Source: Burkholderiales bacterium | Lineage (GTDB): Bacteria > Pseudomonadota > Gammaproteobacteria > Burkholderiales > Burkholderiaceae_F | Assembly (NCBI GenBank): GCA_020248865.1 | Contig: JADCGS010000031.1 | Location: 1-64,000 of the forward strand | DNA length: 64,000 nt | Direction: 5' to 3' | In this document: positions 28,362 to 38,615 of the stretch, one piece after another | How positions within the stretch are numbered: the stretch's first letter is position 1 | How the letters are laid out: each line of letters opens with the position of its first letter | Position numbers and translations under genes: made by a program | Notes under the pieces: generated by a model | What the model was told of the DNA's origin: nothing | Database searches by the model: none | What the model saw: only the letters and a program-made list of their open reading frames with translations

Positions 28362-29837
28362 TCACGCCGCCACGCCGCCGCCGGGCGCGGCCTCGGCGCG
28401 CGCCCTTTGCGTCGCCCGCTTGGCGATTTCCTTGCACATGCCGTCGAAGATGAACAGGTGCGCCGGCACCAGCGCGTACCAGTACGACAGGCCCCACACC
28501 CCCGCCGGGTGCCAGTAGGCGGTGATGGTGATGCGCGTGTGGGTGGCATCCACCGGCTCCAGTTCGATCTCCAGCACGCCGGCGCCCGGCGCCTTCATGC
28601 CGAAGTTCAGCGTCAGGCGCCGCTCCTCCTCCAGCCCGAGCACGGTCCAGTAGTCGATGCGGTCGCCGATGCGCAGCTCGGTCGGGTGGCGTCGGCCCTT
28701 GGACAGGCCGGGGCCGCCGACCGCCCAGTCCATCCAGGCGCGCAACTGCCACAGCGGCGCGCCGTAGAAGTAGCCGGTGTCGCCGCCCAGCGAGCAGACG
28801 ATCGGCCAGATCTGCGCCGGCGTGGCCCTGGCGAGCGCGCTGCCGCTGGCCTTCTTGGCGTAAAAGGCGTGCTCGTGGCGGCCGCGGATGCCGAAGGCGC
28901 CCTCGGTCCAGCGCGCCGCCACGGTGTGCTGGCGCTCGGACTGCAGCGCCAGCTCGACCGACTGCTTGAAGGTCAGCAGCGGTTGCGGCACCAGCGCCTG
29001 CAGCGCGCGGCCGTCGGCCGGGATGTCGTGCTTGAGCCCGCCGATCAGCGCCGCACCGATCGACGCAGGCACCGAGGTGACCAGCGCCAGCCAGTAGCTC
29101 GACAGCTTGGGTGTCAGCACCGGCACCGGGATGATCAGCGGCTTCTTGCCCACCACTTCGCCGTACTGCTTCATGAGGTCGGCGTAGCTGAGGGTCTCGG
29201 GGCCGGCGGCGTCGTAGATGCGGCCGGCCGCCGCGTCCAGCCGCGCCGCCTGCTCCAGGTACACCAGCACGTTGGCCAGCGCGATCGGGCTCGACTTCGA
29301 GTAGACCCACTTGGGCGTGAGCATCATGGGCAGGTGGTTGACGAGGTCGCGGATCACCTCGTAGGCGGCCGAGCCCGGCCCGACGATGATGCCGGCGCGC
29401 ACCTCGGTGACCGGCACCGCGCCGGCGCGCAGGGCTTCGCCGGTCTGCGCGCGCGACCGCAGGTGCTCGGAGTCGGCGTTGGCCGGCATCAGCCCGCCGA
29501 GGTAGACGATGCGCTTCACGCCGGCGGCGGCGGCCGCATCGGCGAAGTGCCGCGCGGCCTGGATGTCGAGCGCGCCAAAGCGCTCGCCCGCCGCCATCGA
29601 GTGCACGAGGTAGAAGGCCACGTCGATGCCGGCCAGCGCGGCGGCCAGCGTGCGCGGCTGCAGCGCGTCGGCCTGCGCCAGCTCCACGTCGCTCCAGTGG
29701 CGCGCCTGCAGCACCTTGAGGCTGCGCGCGGCGGCGCGCACCTGCCAGCCGGCCGCCTGCAGGTGAGGGACCAGGTGGGTGCCGATGTAGCCGCTGGCGC
29801 CAAACACCAGCGCGCGGGGTGGGTGGTGCAATTGCAC
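28362..29837 (-). CDS. NAD(P)H-binding protein with DUF2867 domain
   Basis: A 491-residue two-part protein. Residues 1-300 are an NmrA/SDR-like Rossmann domain ('LVFGASGYIGTHLVPHL' at the N-terminus, 'VYLGGLMP', 'VIRDLVNHLPMMLTPKWV'). Residues 330-490 resemble DUF2867 / START-like ('IWPIVCSLGGDTGYFYGAPLW', 'ELRIGDRIDYWTVLGLEEERRLTLNFGMKAPG', 'YWHPAGVWGLSYWYALVPAHLFIFDGM'). The GTG at 29837 is preferred since the Rossmann motif follows within a few residues; an upstream open frame only translates a GC-rich minisatellite. Possible roles are reduction of lipid or quinone-like molecules, but the substrate is unknown. Confidence 0.8.
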   Translation of the reverse strand: MQLHHPPRALVFGASGYIGTHLVPHLQAAGWQVRAAARSLKVLQARHWSDVELAQADALQPRTLAAALAGIDVAFYLVHSMAAGERFGALDIQAARHFADAAAAAGVKRIVYLGGLMPANADSEHLRSRAQTGEALRAGAVPVTEVRAGIIVGPGSAAYEVIRDLVNHLPMMLTPKWVYSKSSPIALANVLVYLEQAARLDAAAGRIYDAAGPETLSYADLMKQYGEVVGKKPLIIPVPVLTPKLSSYWLALVTSVPASIGAALIGGLKHDIPADGRALQALVPQPLLTFKQSVELALQSERQHTVAARWTEGAFGIRGRHEHAFYAKKASGSALARATPAQIWPIVCSLGGDTGYFYGAPLWQLRAWMDWAVGGPGLSKGRRHPTELRIGDRIDYWTVLGLEEERRLTLNFGMKAPGAGVLEIELEPVDATHTRITITAYWHPAGVWGLSYWYALVPAHLFIFDGMCKEIAKRATQRARAEAAPGGGVAA

Positions 29838-29961
29838 GGCGCGTCTTGCCCTTTCTGTCCGGCGCGGGCGGCCGGGTTGCGGCCGGGCCCGGATGCCGCC
29901 AGTGTGCCTTGCCGGCGGCGCCTGCGCACCTGCCGCGCCCGCTTGGCCTGCCCCGGCCCGC

Positions 29962-30016
29962 GCATGGCCCAAGCATGGCCCAAGCATGGCCCCCGCATGG
30001 CCCAAGCATGGCCCCC
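29962..30016. repeat. 11-bp minisatellite (GCATGGCCCAA)
   Basis: Five head-to-tail eleven-base units, three GCATGGCCCAA and two GCATGGCCCCC, then degenerate copies to about 30050. It lies between divergently transcribed genes. Confidence 0.85.
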
Positions 30017-30090
30017 GCATGGCCTCAGTGTGGCTCGCGCATGGCCTCAGCGTCCCTCGCGCGGACGCCGCAGGGCGCCGCGCCCCGGCG

Positions 30091-30106
30091 CGCGGCTATG
30101 CTGCGC
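30091..30106 (+). promoter_or_regulatory. Candidate -10 region of the GDT1-like gene
   Basis: The context GGCTATGCTGCGCGCC includes TATGCT, a plausible sigma-70 -10 box, about 55 bases before the TTG start at 30156. The same sixteen bases recur at about 61240 before another gene. No convincing -35 box is seen. Confidence 0.35.
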
Positions 30107-30155
30107 GCCGATTCAGTTGCCACCCGCGCCGCGCCGAGGCGCGGCACCTTCTGCC

Positions 30156-30707
30156 TTGGAAGCCCTGGTCCTGTCCACCGTGCTGGTCGCGCTCGCCGAA
30201 ATGGGCGACAAGACCCAGCTGCTGTCCTTCGTGCTGGCCGGCCGCTTCAAGAAGCCCTGGCCGATCATCGCCGGCATTTTCGTCGCCACCCTGGCCAACC
30301 ATGCCCTGGCGGGCAGCGTGGGCGCCTGGCTGGCCTCGCTGGTGAGCGAGCAGACGCTGCGCTGGATCGTGGCCGGGGCGTTCTTCGTCTTCGGCGTGTG
30401 GGCGCTGGTGCCCGACAAGCTGGAGGAAACGCGCACCTACACCGCGCGCAGCGTGTTCGTGACCACGGTGGTGGTGTTCTTTCTGGTGGAAATGGGCGAC
30501 AAGACCCAGCTTGCCACGGTGGCGCTGGCGGCGCGCTACGAGCCGCTGGCGGCGGTGGTGGTGGGCACCACGCTCGGCATGCTGGTGGCCAACGCGCCGG
30601 CGGTGTGGCTCGGCGAGCGGCTGGCGCAGAAGGTCAACATGAAGGTGATGCGCTGGATCGCCGCCGGCCTGTTCATCGTGCTGGGCGTGTTGTCGCTGGT
30701 CTGGTAG
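30156..30707 (+). CDS. GDT1/TMEM165 (UPF0016) family cation exchanger
   Basis: A 183-residue membrane protein with six helices and the two family signature motifs 'EMGDKTQLLSF' (residue 10) and 'EMGDKTQLATV' (residue 110), which are the inverted-repeat cation-binding sites. Family members, for example MneA of Vibrio, export manganese; eukaryotic GDT1 moves Ca/Mn. The start is taken as TTG at 30156 because the family protein begins just before the first motif and no ATG/GTG is in frame nearby. The gene stands alone and is followed by a LysR gene. Confidence 0.85.
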   Translation: MEALVLSTVLVALAEMGDKTQLLSFVLAGRFKKPWPIIAGIFVATLANHALAGSVGAWLASLVSEQTLRWIVAGAFFVFGVWALVPDKLEETRTYTARSVFVTTVVVFFLVEMGDKTQLATVALAARYEPLAAVVVGTTLGMLVANAPAVWLGERLAQKVNMKVMRWIAAGLFIVLGVLSLVW

Positions 30708-30742
30708 CGGGGCCGGCCGGCGCGGGCTGCTAAGAGGGCCTC

Positions 30743-31651
30743 ATGGACGTGCGCTGGCTCGAGGACTTTCTGCTGCTGGCGGCCTCGCGCAGTTTTGCGC
30801 GCGCCGCCGCTGCGCGGCACGTGTCGCAGGCGGCCTTTGGCCGCCGCATCAAGGCCATCGAGGCGTGGGTGGGCGTGCCGCTGATCGACCGCAGCGAGTT
30901 CCCGGTGGCGCTGACCGCGCAGGGCGTGCTGTTTCGCGATGCGGCCGAGGCGGCACTGCGCACGCTGACCGACGTGCGCGAGCTGCTGCGCGGTCAGGCT
31001 GCCGCCTCGCTCGGCGTCACGCTGGTCACCGGGCGGTCGCTGGCGCTGAACTTCCTGCCGCCGTGGTTCGAGCGGCTCAAGTCGCGGGTGCCGGACCTGC
31101 GGGCGCGCGTGCTCACGACCGCGATGCCGGACGGCACGCTGATGCTGGTCGAGGGCGGTGTCGACTTCCTGCTGTCGTACTGGAACGAGGGGATCCCGCT
31201 GCTGCTCGACGGCGGCGAGTTCGAGTACCTGAGCGTCGGCCGCGAATGCCTGCTGCCGGTGTCGGTGCCGCTGGCCGGTGGCGCGCCGCGCCATGCGCTG
31301 CCGGGGCTTGCCAGCGCGCCCGTGCACTGGCTGCGCGTGGCGGAGAACACGCGCCAGGGCCGGGTGGTCGGGCAGTTGATCGATGCGCAGGGGCTGCACC
31401 TGCAGCCGGTGTTCGAGGCCGACTTCTCGGAGGCGCTGGCCGAGCTGACGCTGCGCGGTCTGGGCGTTGCGTGGCTGCCGCGCCGCCTGTGCGAACCGCC
31501 GCTTGCCGAAGGCCGGCTGGTCCTGGCGGCGCCGCCGGCGCTGGCGGCCCGCTGCGAGGCGCACTTCGAGATCCGCCTGTACCGGCGCCGCAGCAACGCG
31601 AACCCGCAGGTCGAGGCCGTCTGGCGTGCGCTGCGCGCCGCGTCGGTCTGA
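30743..31651 (+). CDS. LysR-family transcriptional regulator
   Basis: A 302-residue LysR protein with helix-turn-helix at residues 1-60 ('WLEDFLLLAASRSFARAAAARHVSQAAFGRRIKAIE') and an effector domain from about 90. The 'AAFGRRIKAIE' pattern is the subgroup often linked to dipeptide or amino-acid uptake. It lies 35 bases after the GDT1-like gene and about 230 bases before the peptide-type ABC operon on the same strand, which is a plausible target. A nine-base-stem hairpin follows it. Confidence 0.87.
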   Translation: MDVRWLEDFLLLAASRSFARAAAARHVSQAAFGRRIKAIEAWVGVPLIDRSEFPVALTAQGVLFRDAAEAALRTLTDVRELLRGQAAASLGVTLVTGRSLALNFLPPWFERLKSRVPDLRARVLTTAMPDGTLMLVEGGVDFLLSYWNEGIPLLLDGGEFEYLSVGRECLLPVSVPLAGGAPRHALPGLASAPVHWLRVAENTRQGRVVGQLIDAQGLHLQPVFEADFSEALAELTLRGLGVAWLPRRLCEPPLAEGRLVLAAPPALAARCEAHFEIRLYRRRSNANPQVEAVWRALRAASV

Positions 31652-31688
31652 GCGGCGGCGCTTTCCCGCGGGCATGCTGCGCTGCGCT

Positions 31689-31709
31689 GTCGGGCGCGCT
31701 GCGCCCGAC
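31689..31709 (+). terminator. GC-rich hairpin after the LysR gene
   Basis: GTCGGGCGC pairs perfectly with GCGCCCGAC around the loop GCT. There is no T-run, so termination would be weak or factor-dependent. Confidence 0.4.
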
Positions 31710-31878
31710 GCAACGGGTCTTGTGAAATTCGCAACGCGCGGAATGCTGCCACCCCGCACAATGCGGCCGGCGGGCCGATCGGGCCGGGGGCGGCGGCTGC
31801 CCTGAAGGCGGCCGGATGGCCCCGCGCGATGCCGCGTTAATTCTTGCCGCGCTCATTTGTCGGAGGAGGAGCACCCCT

Positions 31879-33477
31879 ATGAAACCCACACACGTCCTGC
31901 CGGGCTGGCTGACGGCCGCTGCGCTGGCGCTCACGCTGGCCCTGTCACCGGCGGCGCCCGCGGCTGCGCAGGAGCTGGTGGTCGGCCTGTCCACCCCGGT
32001 CACCTCGCTCGACCCGCACTTTCACAATCTCACGCCCAACAACAACGTGGCCGACCACGTGTTCGAGAAGCTGGTCACCAAGGACGCCAAGGAGCAGCTG
32101 CGGCCCGGGCTGGCCGAATCGTGGAAGGCGCTGGACGAGCTGACCTGGGAGTTCCGGCTGCGCAAGGGCGTCAAGTGGCACGACGGTTCGGACTTCACCG
32201 CGGCCGACGTGATCGAGTCGATCAAGCGCATTCCGACCGTGCCCAACTCGCCGGCGAGCTTTGCCACCTACACGCGGCCGATCGAGAGCGTGACCGCGCC
32301 CAACCCGCTGACGCTGCGCATCAAGACCGTGCGGCCGCATCCGCTGCTGCCCAATGACCTGGTGGCGGTGCGCATCATCCCGGCCAAGCTGGCCGCCGGG
32401 GCCAAGACCGAGGAGTTCAACAGCGGCAAGCTGATGGTGGGCACCGGCCCGTACAAGTTCAAGGAGTACGTCGCCGGCGACCGCGTGGTGCTGGAGCGCA
32501 ACGACGCCTACTGGGGTGCGACCAAGCCGCACTGGAAGACCGTGCGGCTGCGCATGATCCCCAACGGTCCGGCGCGGGTGGCGGCCCTGCTGGCCGGCGA
32601 CGTGCAGATGATCGAGGCGGTGCCCACCGCCGACATTGCGCGGCTTGAGAAAGACGCCAAGGTCTCGGTGGCGAGCGCGGTGAGCAACCGCCTCATCTAC
32701 CTGCACATGGACTCGGACCGCAACGTCTCGCCCTTCGTCACCGGCAAGGACGGCAAGCCGCTCGACCGCAACCCGTTCCGCGACGTGCGCGTGAGGAAGG
32801 CCGTGTCGCTGGCGATCGACCGCTTTGCCATCGCCGACCGCATCATGGAAAAGCAGGCGCAGCCGGCCGGCCAGTTGCTGCCCGAGTTCTTTCCGGGCAC
32901 CAGCAAGCGGCTGACGCCGCCCCGGCAGGACCTGGACGCGGCGCGCAAGCTGCTCGCCGAGGCGGGCTATCCGAACGGCTTCGCCGTCACGCTGCACGCG
33001 CCCAACAACCGCTACATCAACGACGAGAAGACCGCGCAGGCCATCACCGGCATGCTCAACCGCGCCGGCATCGAGACCCGGCTGGAGGCGATGCCGAGCA
33101 CGGTGTTCTTCTCGCGCGCCGGCAAGCTGGAGTTCAGCTTCTTCCTGGCCGGTTGGGGTGCGGAGACCGGCGAAACCAGCTCGCCGCTGCGCGCGCTGAT
33201 CGGCAGCTTCAACGCGCAGACCGGCATGGGCCAGGCCAACCGCGGCCGCTTCTCCGATCCGGGTCTGGACGCCATCATCCTGACCGCCATGACGCACATC
33301 GACGACGGCAAGCGCAACCTGATGCTCGCCGCGGCCAGCGACAAGGCGATCGGGGAGTTGCAGGCCATCATCCCGGTGCACTACGAGGTGTCGAGCTGGG
33401 GCCTGCGGCGCGGGCTGGCCTACACGGGCCGCGCGGACCAGTACACCTACGCGTTCGAAGTCAGGCCCGGGAAGTAG
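31879..33477 (+). CDS. Peptide/nickel-type ABC transporter substrate-binding protein
   Basis: A 532-residue exported binding protein of the SBP_bac_5 class. Signal peptide ending near 'PAAAAQE' (about residue 30), early 'SLDPHFHNLTPNNNVADHVFEKLV' elements, 'WEFRLRKGVKWHDGSDFTAADV' and 'VRKAVSLAIDRFAI' are family hallmarks. It captures oligopeptides or related solutes in the periplasm. The strong GGAGGAGGA nine bases before the ATG fixes the start; the upstream ATG at 31816 is not used. It heads a five-gene operon with two permeases and two ATPases. Confidence 0.9.
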   Translation: MKPTHVLPGWLTAAALALTLALSPAAPAAAQELVVGLSTPVTSLDPHFHNLTPNNNVADHVFEKLVTKDAKEQLRPGLAESWKALDELTWEFRLRKGVKWHDGSDFTAADVIESIKRIPTVPNSPASFATYTRPIESVTAPNPLTLRIKTVRPHPLLPNDLVAVRIIPAKLAAGAKTEEFNSGKLMVGTGPYKFKEYVAGDRVVLERNDAYWGATKPHWKTVRLRMIPNGPARVAALLAGDVQMIEAVPTADIARLEKDAKVSVASAVSNRLIYLHMDSDRNVSPFVTGKDGKPLDRNPFRDVRVRKAVSLAIDRFAIADRIMEKQAQPAGQLLPEFFPGTSKRLTPPRQDLDAARKLLAEAGYPNGFAVTLHAPNNRYINDEKTAQAITGMLNRAGIETRLEAMPSTVFFSRAGKLEFSFFLAGWGAETGETSSPLRALIGSFNAQTGMGQANRGRFSDPGLDAIILTAMTHIDDGKRNLMLAAASDKAIGELQAIIPVHYEVSSWGLRRGLAYTGRADQYTYAFEVRPGK

Positions 33478-33549
33478 CCGCCACGCCCAGCCATCGTCGC
33501 TGGTGACGGGGCGGGCTGATGGCCTGCGTCCGCCCGCAGCAAACCGCCG

Positions 33550-34524
33550 ATGACCGTCTTCATCCTCCGCCGCCTGCTGCAGACCCTGCTGGTGCTGGCG
33601 GCGACCTCGCTGCTGGTCTTCTTCGGCCTGTACGTCATCGGCGACCCGGTCGAGATCCTGGTCAACCCGGTGGCCGACGAGGTGGAGAAGGCACGCGCCC
33701 GTGCGGCGCTCGGGCTGGACAAGCCGGTCATCGAGCAGTACTGGGTCTTCCTGAAGGGTGCGGTCACCGGCGAGCTGGGCACGAGCTTCGTGTTCGGCCG
33801 GCCGGCGATGGACGTGATCCTCGAGCGCATGCCGGCCACCCTGGAGCTGGCCTTCCTGGCGATGGTCATGGCGGTGGCCCTCGGCGTGCCGCTGGGCCTG
33901 TACGCGGGGCTGCGGCCGAATTCCTGGCCTGCCAAGACCATCATGGCCGCCTCGATCGTCGGCTTCTCGCTGCCGACCTTCTGGGTCGGCCTGCTGCTGA
34001 TCCTGGTGTTTGCGGTGCAGCTCGGCTGGCTGCCGTCCACCGGCCGCGGGCCGACCCAGGAGGTGCTCGGGCTGCAGATCTCGATCCTGCACTGGGGGGG
34101 CCTGAAGTACGCGCTGCTGCCGGCGCTGAACCTCGCACTGTTCAAGCTCAGCCTCATCATCCGCCTGACGCGTGCGCAGGTGCGCGAGCAGAGCCTGCTC
34201 GACTACATCAAGTTCGCGCGCGCCAAGGGCCTGCCGCGGCACCGGGTGATCGGCGTGCACCTGCTGAAGAACATCCTGATCCCGCTCGTCACGGTGATCG
34301 GCCTGGAGCTGGGCTCGGTGATCGCCTTCGCGGTGGTGACGGAGACGATCTTCGCCTGGCCCGGCATGGGCAAGCTGGTCATCGATTCGATCTTCCAGCT
34401 CGACCGGCCGGTGGTGGTCGCCTACCTGATGATGATCGTGTTCATGTTCATCCTCATCAACCTGGTGGTCGATCTGGCCTACTCGGCGCTCGACCCGCGG
34501 GTGCGGCTGGCGGAGCATCGGTGA
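33550..34524 (+). CDS. Peptide-type ABC transporter permease (DppB/OppB-like)
   Basis: A 324-residue permease with six helices, the N-terminal motif 'FILRRLLQTLLVLAATSLLVF', 'DKPVIEQYWVFLKGAVTGELGTSFVFGRP' elements and the EAA loop 'YIKFARAKGLPRHRVIGVHLLKN' contacting the ATPases. The stop overlaps the next start (GTGA). Confidence 0.92.
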   Translation: MTVFILRRLLQTLLVLAATSLLVFFGLYVIGDPVEILVNPVADEVEKARARAALGLDKPVIEQYWVFLKGAVTGELGTSFVFGRPAMDVILERMPATLELAFLAMVMAVALGVPLGLYAGLRPNSWPAKTIMAASIVGFSLPTFWVGLLLILVFAVQLGWLPSTGRGPTQEVLGLQISILHWGGLKYALLPALNLALFKLSLIIRLTRAQVREQSLLDYIKFARAKGLPRHRVIGVHLLKNILIPLVTVIGLELGSVIAFAVVTETIFAWPGMGKLVIDSIFQLDRPVVVAYLMMIVFMFILINLVVDLAYSALDPRVRLAEHR

Positions 34525-35417
34525 GCGGAGCTGCCGTTCCGGTCGAGTCGCCGCTGCGCCGCTTCTGCGTGCAGTTTGCCGAGAGCCGGCTGGCGCTCGT
34601 CGGTCTGGCCATGCTGGTGGCGGTGGTGCTGGTGGCGCTGCTGGCGCCGGTGATCTCGCCGCAGAACCCGTACGACCTCGGCAAGCTCGACCTGATGGAC
34701 GCGCGCCTGCCGCCGGGCGAGCCGGCCGCCGCCGGCGGCATGACCTACCTGCTGGGCACCGACGGCCAGGGCCGCGACATGCTGTCGGCCATCTTCTACG
34801 GCCTGCGGGTGTCGCTGTACGTGGGCGTGGCCAGCGGCGTGATCGCGCTCACGCTGGGTGCCGTGCTGGGCGTGCTGGCGGCCTACGTCGGCGGGCGCTT
34901 CGAGGCGGTGCTGATGCGCATCGTCGACATCCAGCTCGGCTTTCCTGCGATCCTGGTGGCGCTGATCCTGCTCGCGGTGCTCGGCAAGGGCGTGGACAAG
35001 ATCATCATCGCCCTGGTGGCGGTGCAGTGGGCCTACTACGCCCGCACCGCGCGCAGCGCCGCGCTGGTGGAGCGCAACAAGGAGTACATCGAGGCGGCGC
35101 GGGGGCTGAAGCTGTCGCCGCTGCGCATCGTGCTGCGTCATCTGCTGCCCAACGCGCTGCCGCCGCTGATCGTGGTGGGGACGGTGCAGGTGGCGCATGC
35201 CATCGCGCTGGAGGCCACCCTGAGCTTCCTCGGCCTCGGCCTGCCCACCACCGAGCCCTCGCTGGGCCTGCTGATCGCCAACGGCTACGAGTACCTGCTC
35301 AGCGGCAAGTACTGGATCAGCGTGTATCCGGGCGTGGCACTGCTCCTCACCATCCTGTCGATCAACCTCGTCGGCGACCAGTTGCGCGACGTCCTCAATC
35401 CGCGGCTGGCCCGATGA
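34521..35417 (+). CDS. Peptide-type ABC transporter permease (DppC/OppC-like)
   Basis: A 298-residue partner permease. It carries 'LLGTDGQGRDMLSAIFYGLRVSL', typical of the DppC N-terminal periplasmic segment, and the EAA loop 'YIEAARGLKLSPLRIVLRHLLPN'. GTG start overlapping the preceding stop by four bases; the following ATPase also overlaps by four. Confidence 0.92.
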   Translation: MSGAAVPVESPLRRFCVQFAESRLALVGLAMLVAVVLVALLAPVISPQNPYDLGKLDLMDARLPPGEPAAAGGMTYLLGTDGQGRDMLSAIFYGLRVSLYVGVASGVIALTLGAVLGVLAAYVGGRFEAVLMRIVDIQLGFPAILVALILLAVLGKGVDKIIIALVAVQWAYYARTARSAALVERNKEYIEAARGLKLSPLRIVLRHLLPNALPPLIVVGTVQVAHAIALEATLSFLGLGLPTTEPSLGLLIANGYEYLLSGKYWISVYPGVALLLTILSINLVGDQLRDVLNPRLAR

Positions 35418-36393
35418 CGCTGCTGGTGGTCGATGACCTGCAGACCGAGTTCGCCACGCGCGACGGCGTGCTGCGCGCGGTGCAGGGCGTGTCGTTCGCG
35501 CTGGCGCGCGGCCAGGTGCTGGGGCTGGTGGGCGAGTCGGGCTCGGGCAAGAGCGTGACGGGCTTTTCCATCCTCGGCCTGATCGACCCGCCCGGCCGCA
35601 TCAGCGGCGGCAGCGTGAGGTTCGACGGCCAGGAGCTGGTCGGCCAGCCGGAGAACACGCTGCGCTGCCTGCGCGGCAAGCGCATCGCCATGATCTTCCA
35701 GGACCCGATGATGACGCTCAACCCGGTCCTGTCGATCGAGACGCAGATGGTCGAGACGGTGCTGGCGCACGAGCGCGTCGGCCGCGCCGTGGCGCGCGAG
35801 CGGGCCATCGAGTCGCTCGGCCGGGTCGGCATTGCCGAGCCGGCAGCGCGCCTGCCGCAGTACCCGCACCAGTTCTCCGGCGGCATGCGCCAGCGGGTGG
35901 CGATCGCCATCGCCCTGCTCAACCGGCCCGATCTGGTCATTGCCGACGAGCCGACCACGGCACTCGACGTCACGGTGCAGGGGCAGATCCTGTACGAGAT
36001 GCAGAAGCTGGTGCGCGAGTCCGGCAGCGCGCTGATCTGGATCACGCACGACCTGGCGGTGATCGCCGGCCTGGCCGACCGCGTGGCGGTGATGTACGCC
36101 GGCCGCATCGTGGAAGAGGGCCCGGTGGCGGCGGTGCTGGATGCGCCGCGCCACCCCTACACGCGCGGGCTGCTCGACTCGGTGCCCGCCAACAACGTGG
36201 CGGCCGACGGCACGCAGGCGCGGCGGCTGCGGCAGATCCCGGGCATGACGCCGTCCTTGCTCAAGCTCGCGCCCGGCTGCGCGTTCCGCGAGCGCTGCGA
36301 CCGTGCCGACGCCGCCTGTGCGCAGATGCCCGACCTGCGCGCCGCCGGCGGCCGCTCCGTGCGCTGCGTGCATCCCCTGGCGGAGCAGATTGC

Positions 36394-36397
<4 letters not shown>
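35414..36397 (+). CDS. Peptide-type ABC transporter ATPase (DppD/OppD-like)
   Basis: A 327-residue ATPase: Walker A 'GESGSGKS', Q-loop 'MIFQDPMMTLNP', signature 'FSGGMRQRVAIAIAL', Walker B 'LVIADEPTTALD' and switch 'THD'. The C-terminal oligopeptide-transporter extension has clustered cysteines ('GCAFRERCDRADAAC' and 'VRCVHP') that usually bind an Fe-S cluster in DppD proteins. It overlaps both neighbours by four bases. Confidence 0.92.
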
Positions 36398-37428
<1,031 letters not shown>

Positions 37429-37930
37429 GGCTCGGGGCAGGGGGAGCGACGGCACGCCTCTGGTATGCCTCATAGTGAAGAAACCATTCGAGCTACGCGC
37501 AAGCGGCCGCGTTGTTGTGACGGCTTCAACCCGTTGCGGCGCTCGGCTGAATGGTGGCATTGCAGCGGTTGCTGCCGGTCGCGGCCGAACCTCGAACTCA
37601 CGGTGTCGGCTGCATTGCAGCCGGTCAGGATCGTCGGTGGCCACGCCGGCTACTTCCGGTTTCAAGGGCGCTGCTGACATAGCCGGTGGGGCCAGCGCGA
37701 GCAGCCGCAGCGCGGCAGGTCAATCAAGCACGTCCGCCGCCGACTGGCGCCGAAGCAAGCCGAACGTCTGCCGCGCTTCGACTCGACCGGTCGCAACCGA
37801 CCCATCGGCGACATCCCGGCCGGCCGGCGCCGGTGCCCGCGGCTCAGCACAGTTCGGTCTCGACCGAAGCATTTCGACCGCCGCCTGCAGCACATTCCTG
37901 GTCGACTTCAACCAACCTTGAACCGACTCC
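37429..37930. other. Decayed intergenic stretch opening an accessory patch
   Basis: About 500 bases with lower GC bias at third positions than the operons on either side. Short open frames on both strands have no start signals and low-complexity translation. I see nothing coding. It marks the left edge of a 3-kb patch (to about 40.6 kb) of accessory genes separated by similarly decayed spacers. Confidence 0.4.
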
Positions 37931-38269
37931 ATGGCCTTGACCTGCTTCATTCGATATCAGATCGACCCCTTTCAGCGCGAGGCATTCAAGCAGTACGCCG
38001 AAGCATGGGGCCGAATCATTCCGCGTTGCGGCGGCAATCTGATCGGCTACTTCCTGCCACATGAAGGCAGCAACGATGTGGCGTGGGGCCTGATCGGGTT
38101 TGACACCATGGCAGCCTATGAACGCTACCGTCTGACGCTCAAGGCCGACGCCGAGGGGCGTGCCAACTTCGAGTTGGCCCAGTCCCAACGCTTCATTCTT
38201 CGCGAGGAGCGAACTTGGCTGGAGGATGTCAGCGCTACGCGCGATGTGGCGCGGCAGGTGACGCCGTGA
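37931..38269 (+). CDS. NIPSNAP-family protein
   Basis: A 112-residue dimeric alpha/beta-barrel protein of the NIPSNAP type: '[27 protein letters not shown]' elements at the N-terminus, the middle '[29 protein letters not shown]' region and '[20 protein letters not shown]'. Members are small proteins of uncertain role, often encoded beside monooxygenase-like proteins or stress regulators. The stop overlaps the next gene by four bases. Codon use is less GC-biased than the surrounding operons. Confidence 0.85.
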   Translation: MALTCFIRYQIDPFQREAFKQYAEAWGRIIPRCGGNLIGYFLPHEGSNDVAWGLIGFDTMAAYERYRLTLKADAEGRANFELAQSQRFILREERTWLEDVSATRDVARQVTP

Positions 38270-38610
38270 TCGCGGTCATTTTTGAAGTGGAGCCGAACCG
38301 TGACGCGGCGAGCCGCTACTTCGAGATCGCAGCCGCCCTGAAGGCCGAGTTGGAGTCCATTGACGGCTTCATCTCCGTCGAGCGATTCGAGAGCCTTGCA
38401 GAGCCCGGGCGATTCTTGTCCTTGAGCTTCTGGAGCGACGAAGCCTCGGTGCGCACTTGGCGTTGCCATGGCATGCATCGTCGCGCTCAGCAGGAAGGCC
38501 GCACTGACGTACTCGCCAATTACCGGCTCCGGGTTGCGATGGTGGTGCGCGACTATGGGTTGCATGAACGCAAAGAGACGCCCTCAGACTCGCGCAGCGC
38601 GCTAATCTGA
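38266..38610 (+). CDS. Antibiotic-biosynthesis-monooxygenase-fold protein
   Basis: A 114-residue ABM-like protein with a ferredoxin-type alpha/beta barrel: '[32 protein letters not shown]' elements followed by '[30 protein letters not shown]' elements. Members are small cofactor-free oxygenases or haem-interacting proteins. GTG start overlapping the NIPSNAP stop (GTGA). The ArsR-like gene follows five bases later. The three are very likely one operon. Confidence 0.83.
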   Translation: MIAVIFEVEPNRDAASRYFEIAAALKAELESIDGFISVERFESLAEPGRFLSLSFWSDEASVRTWRCHGMHRRAQQEGRTDVLANYRLRVAMVVRDYGLHERKETPSDSRSALI

Positions 38611-38615
38611 TTCCG

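Noticed and set aside
30017..30155. yybP-ykoY manganese riboswitch before the GDT1-like gene
   Set aside because: GDT1/MntP-type genes often carry one, but I could not find the conserved core in this leader.
37475..37921. 148-codon plus-strand open frame after the peptide-transporter operon
   Set aside because: Ser/Ala/Arg-rich translation, no ribosome site and no motif; treated as decayed spacer.
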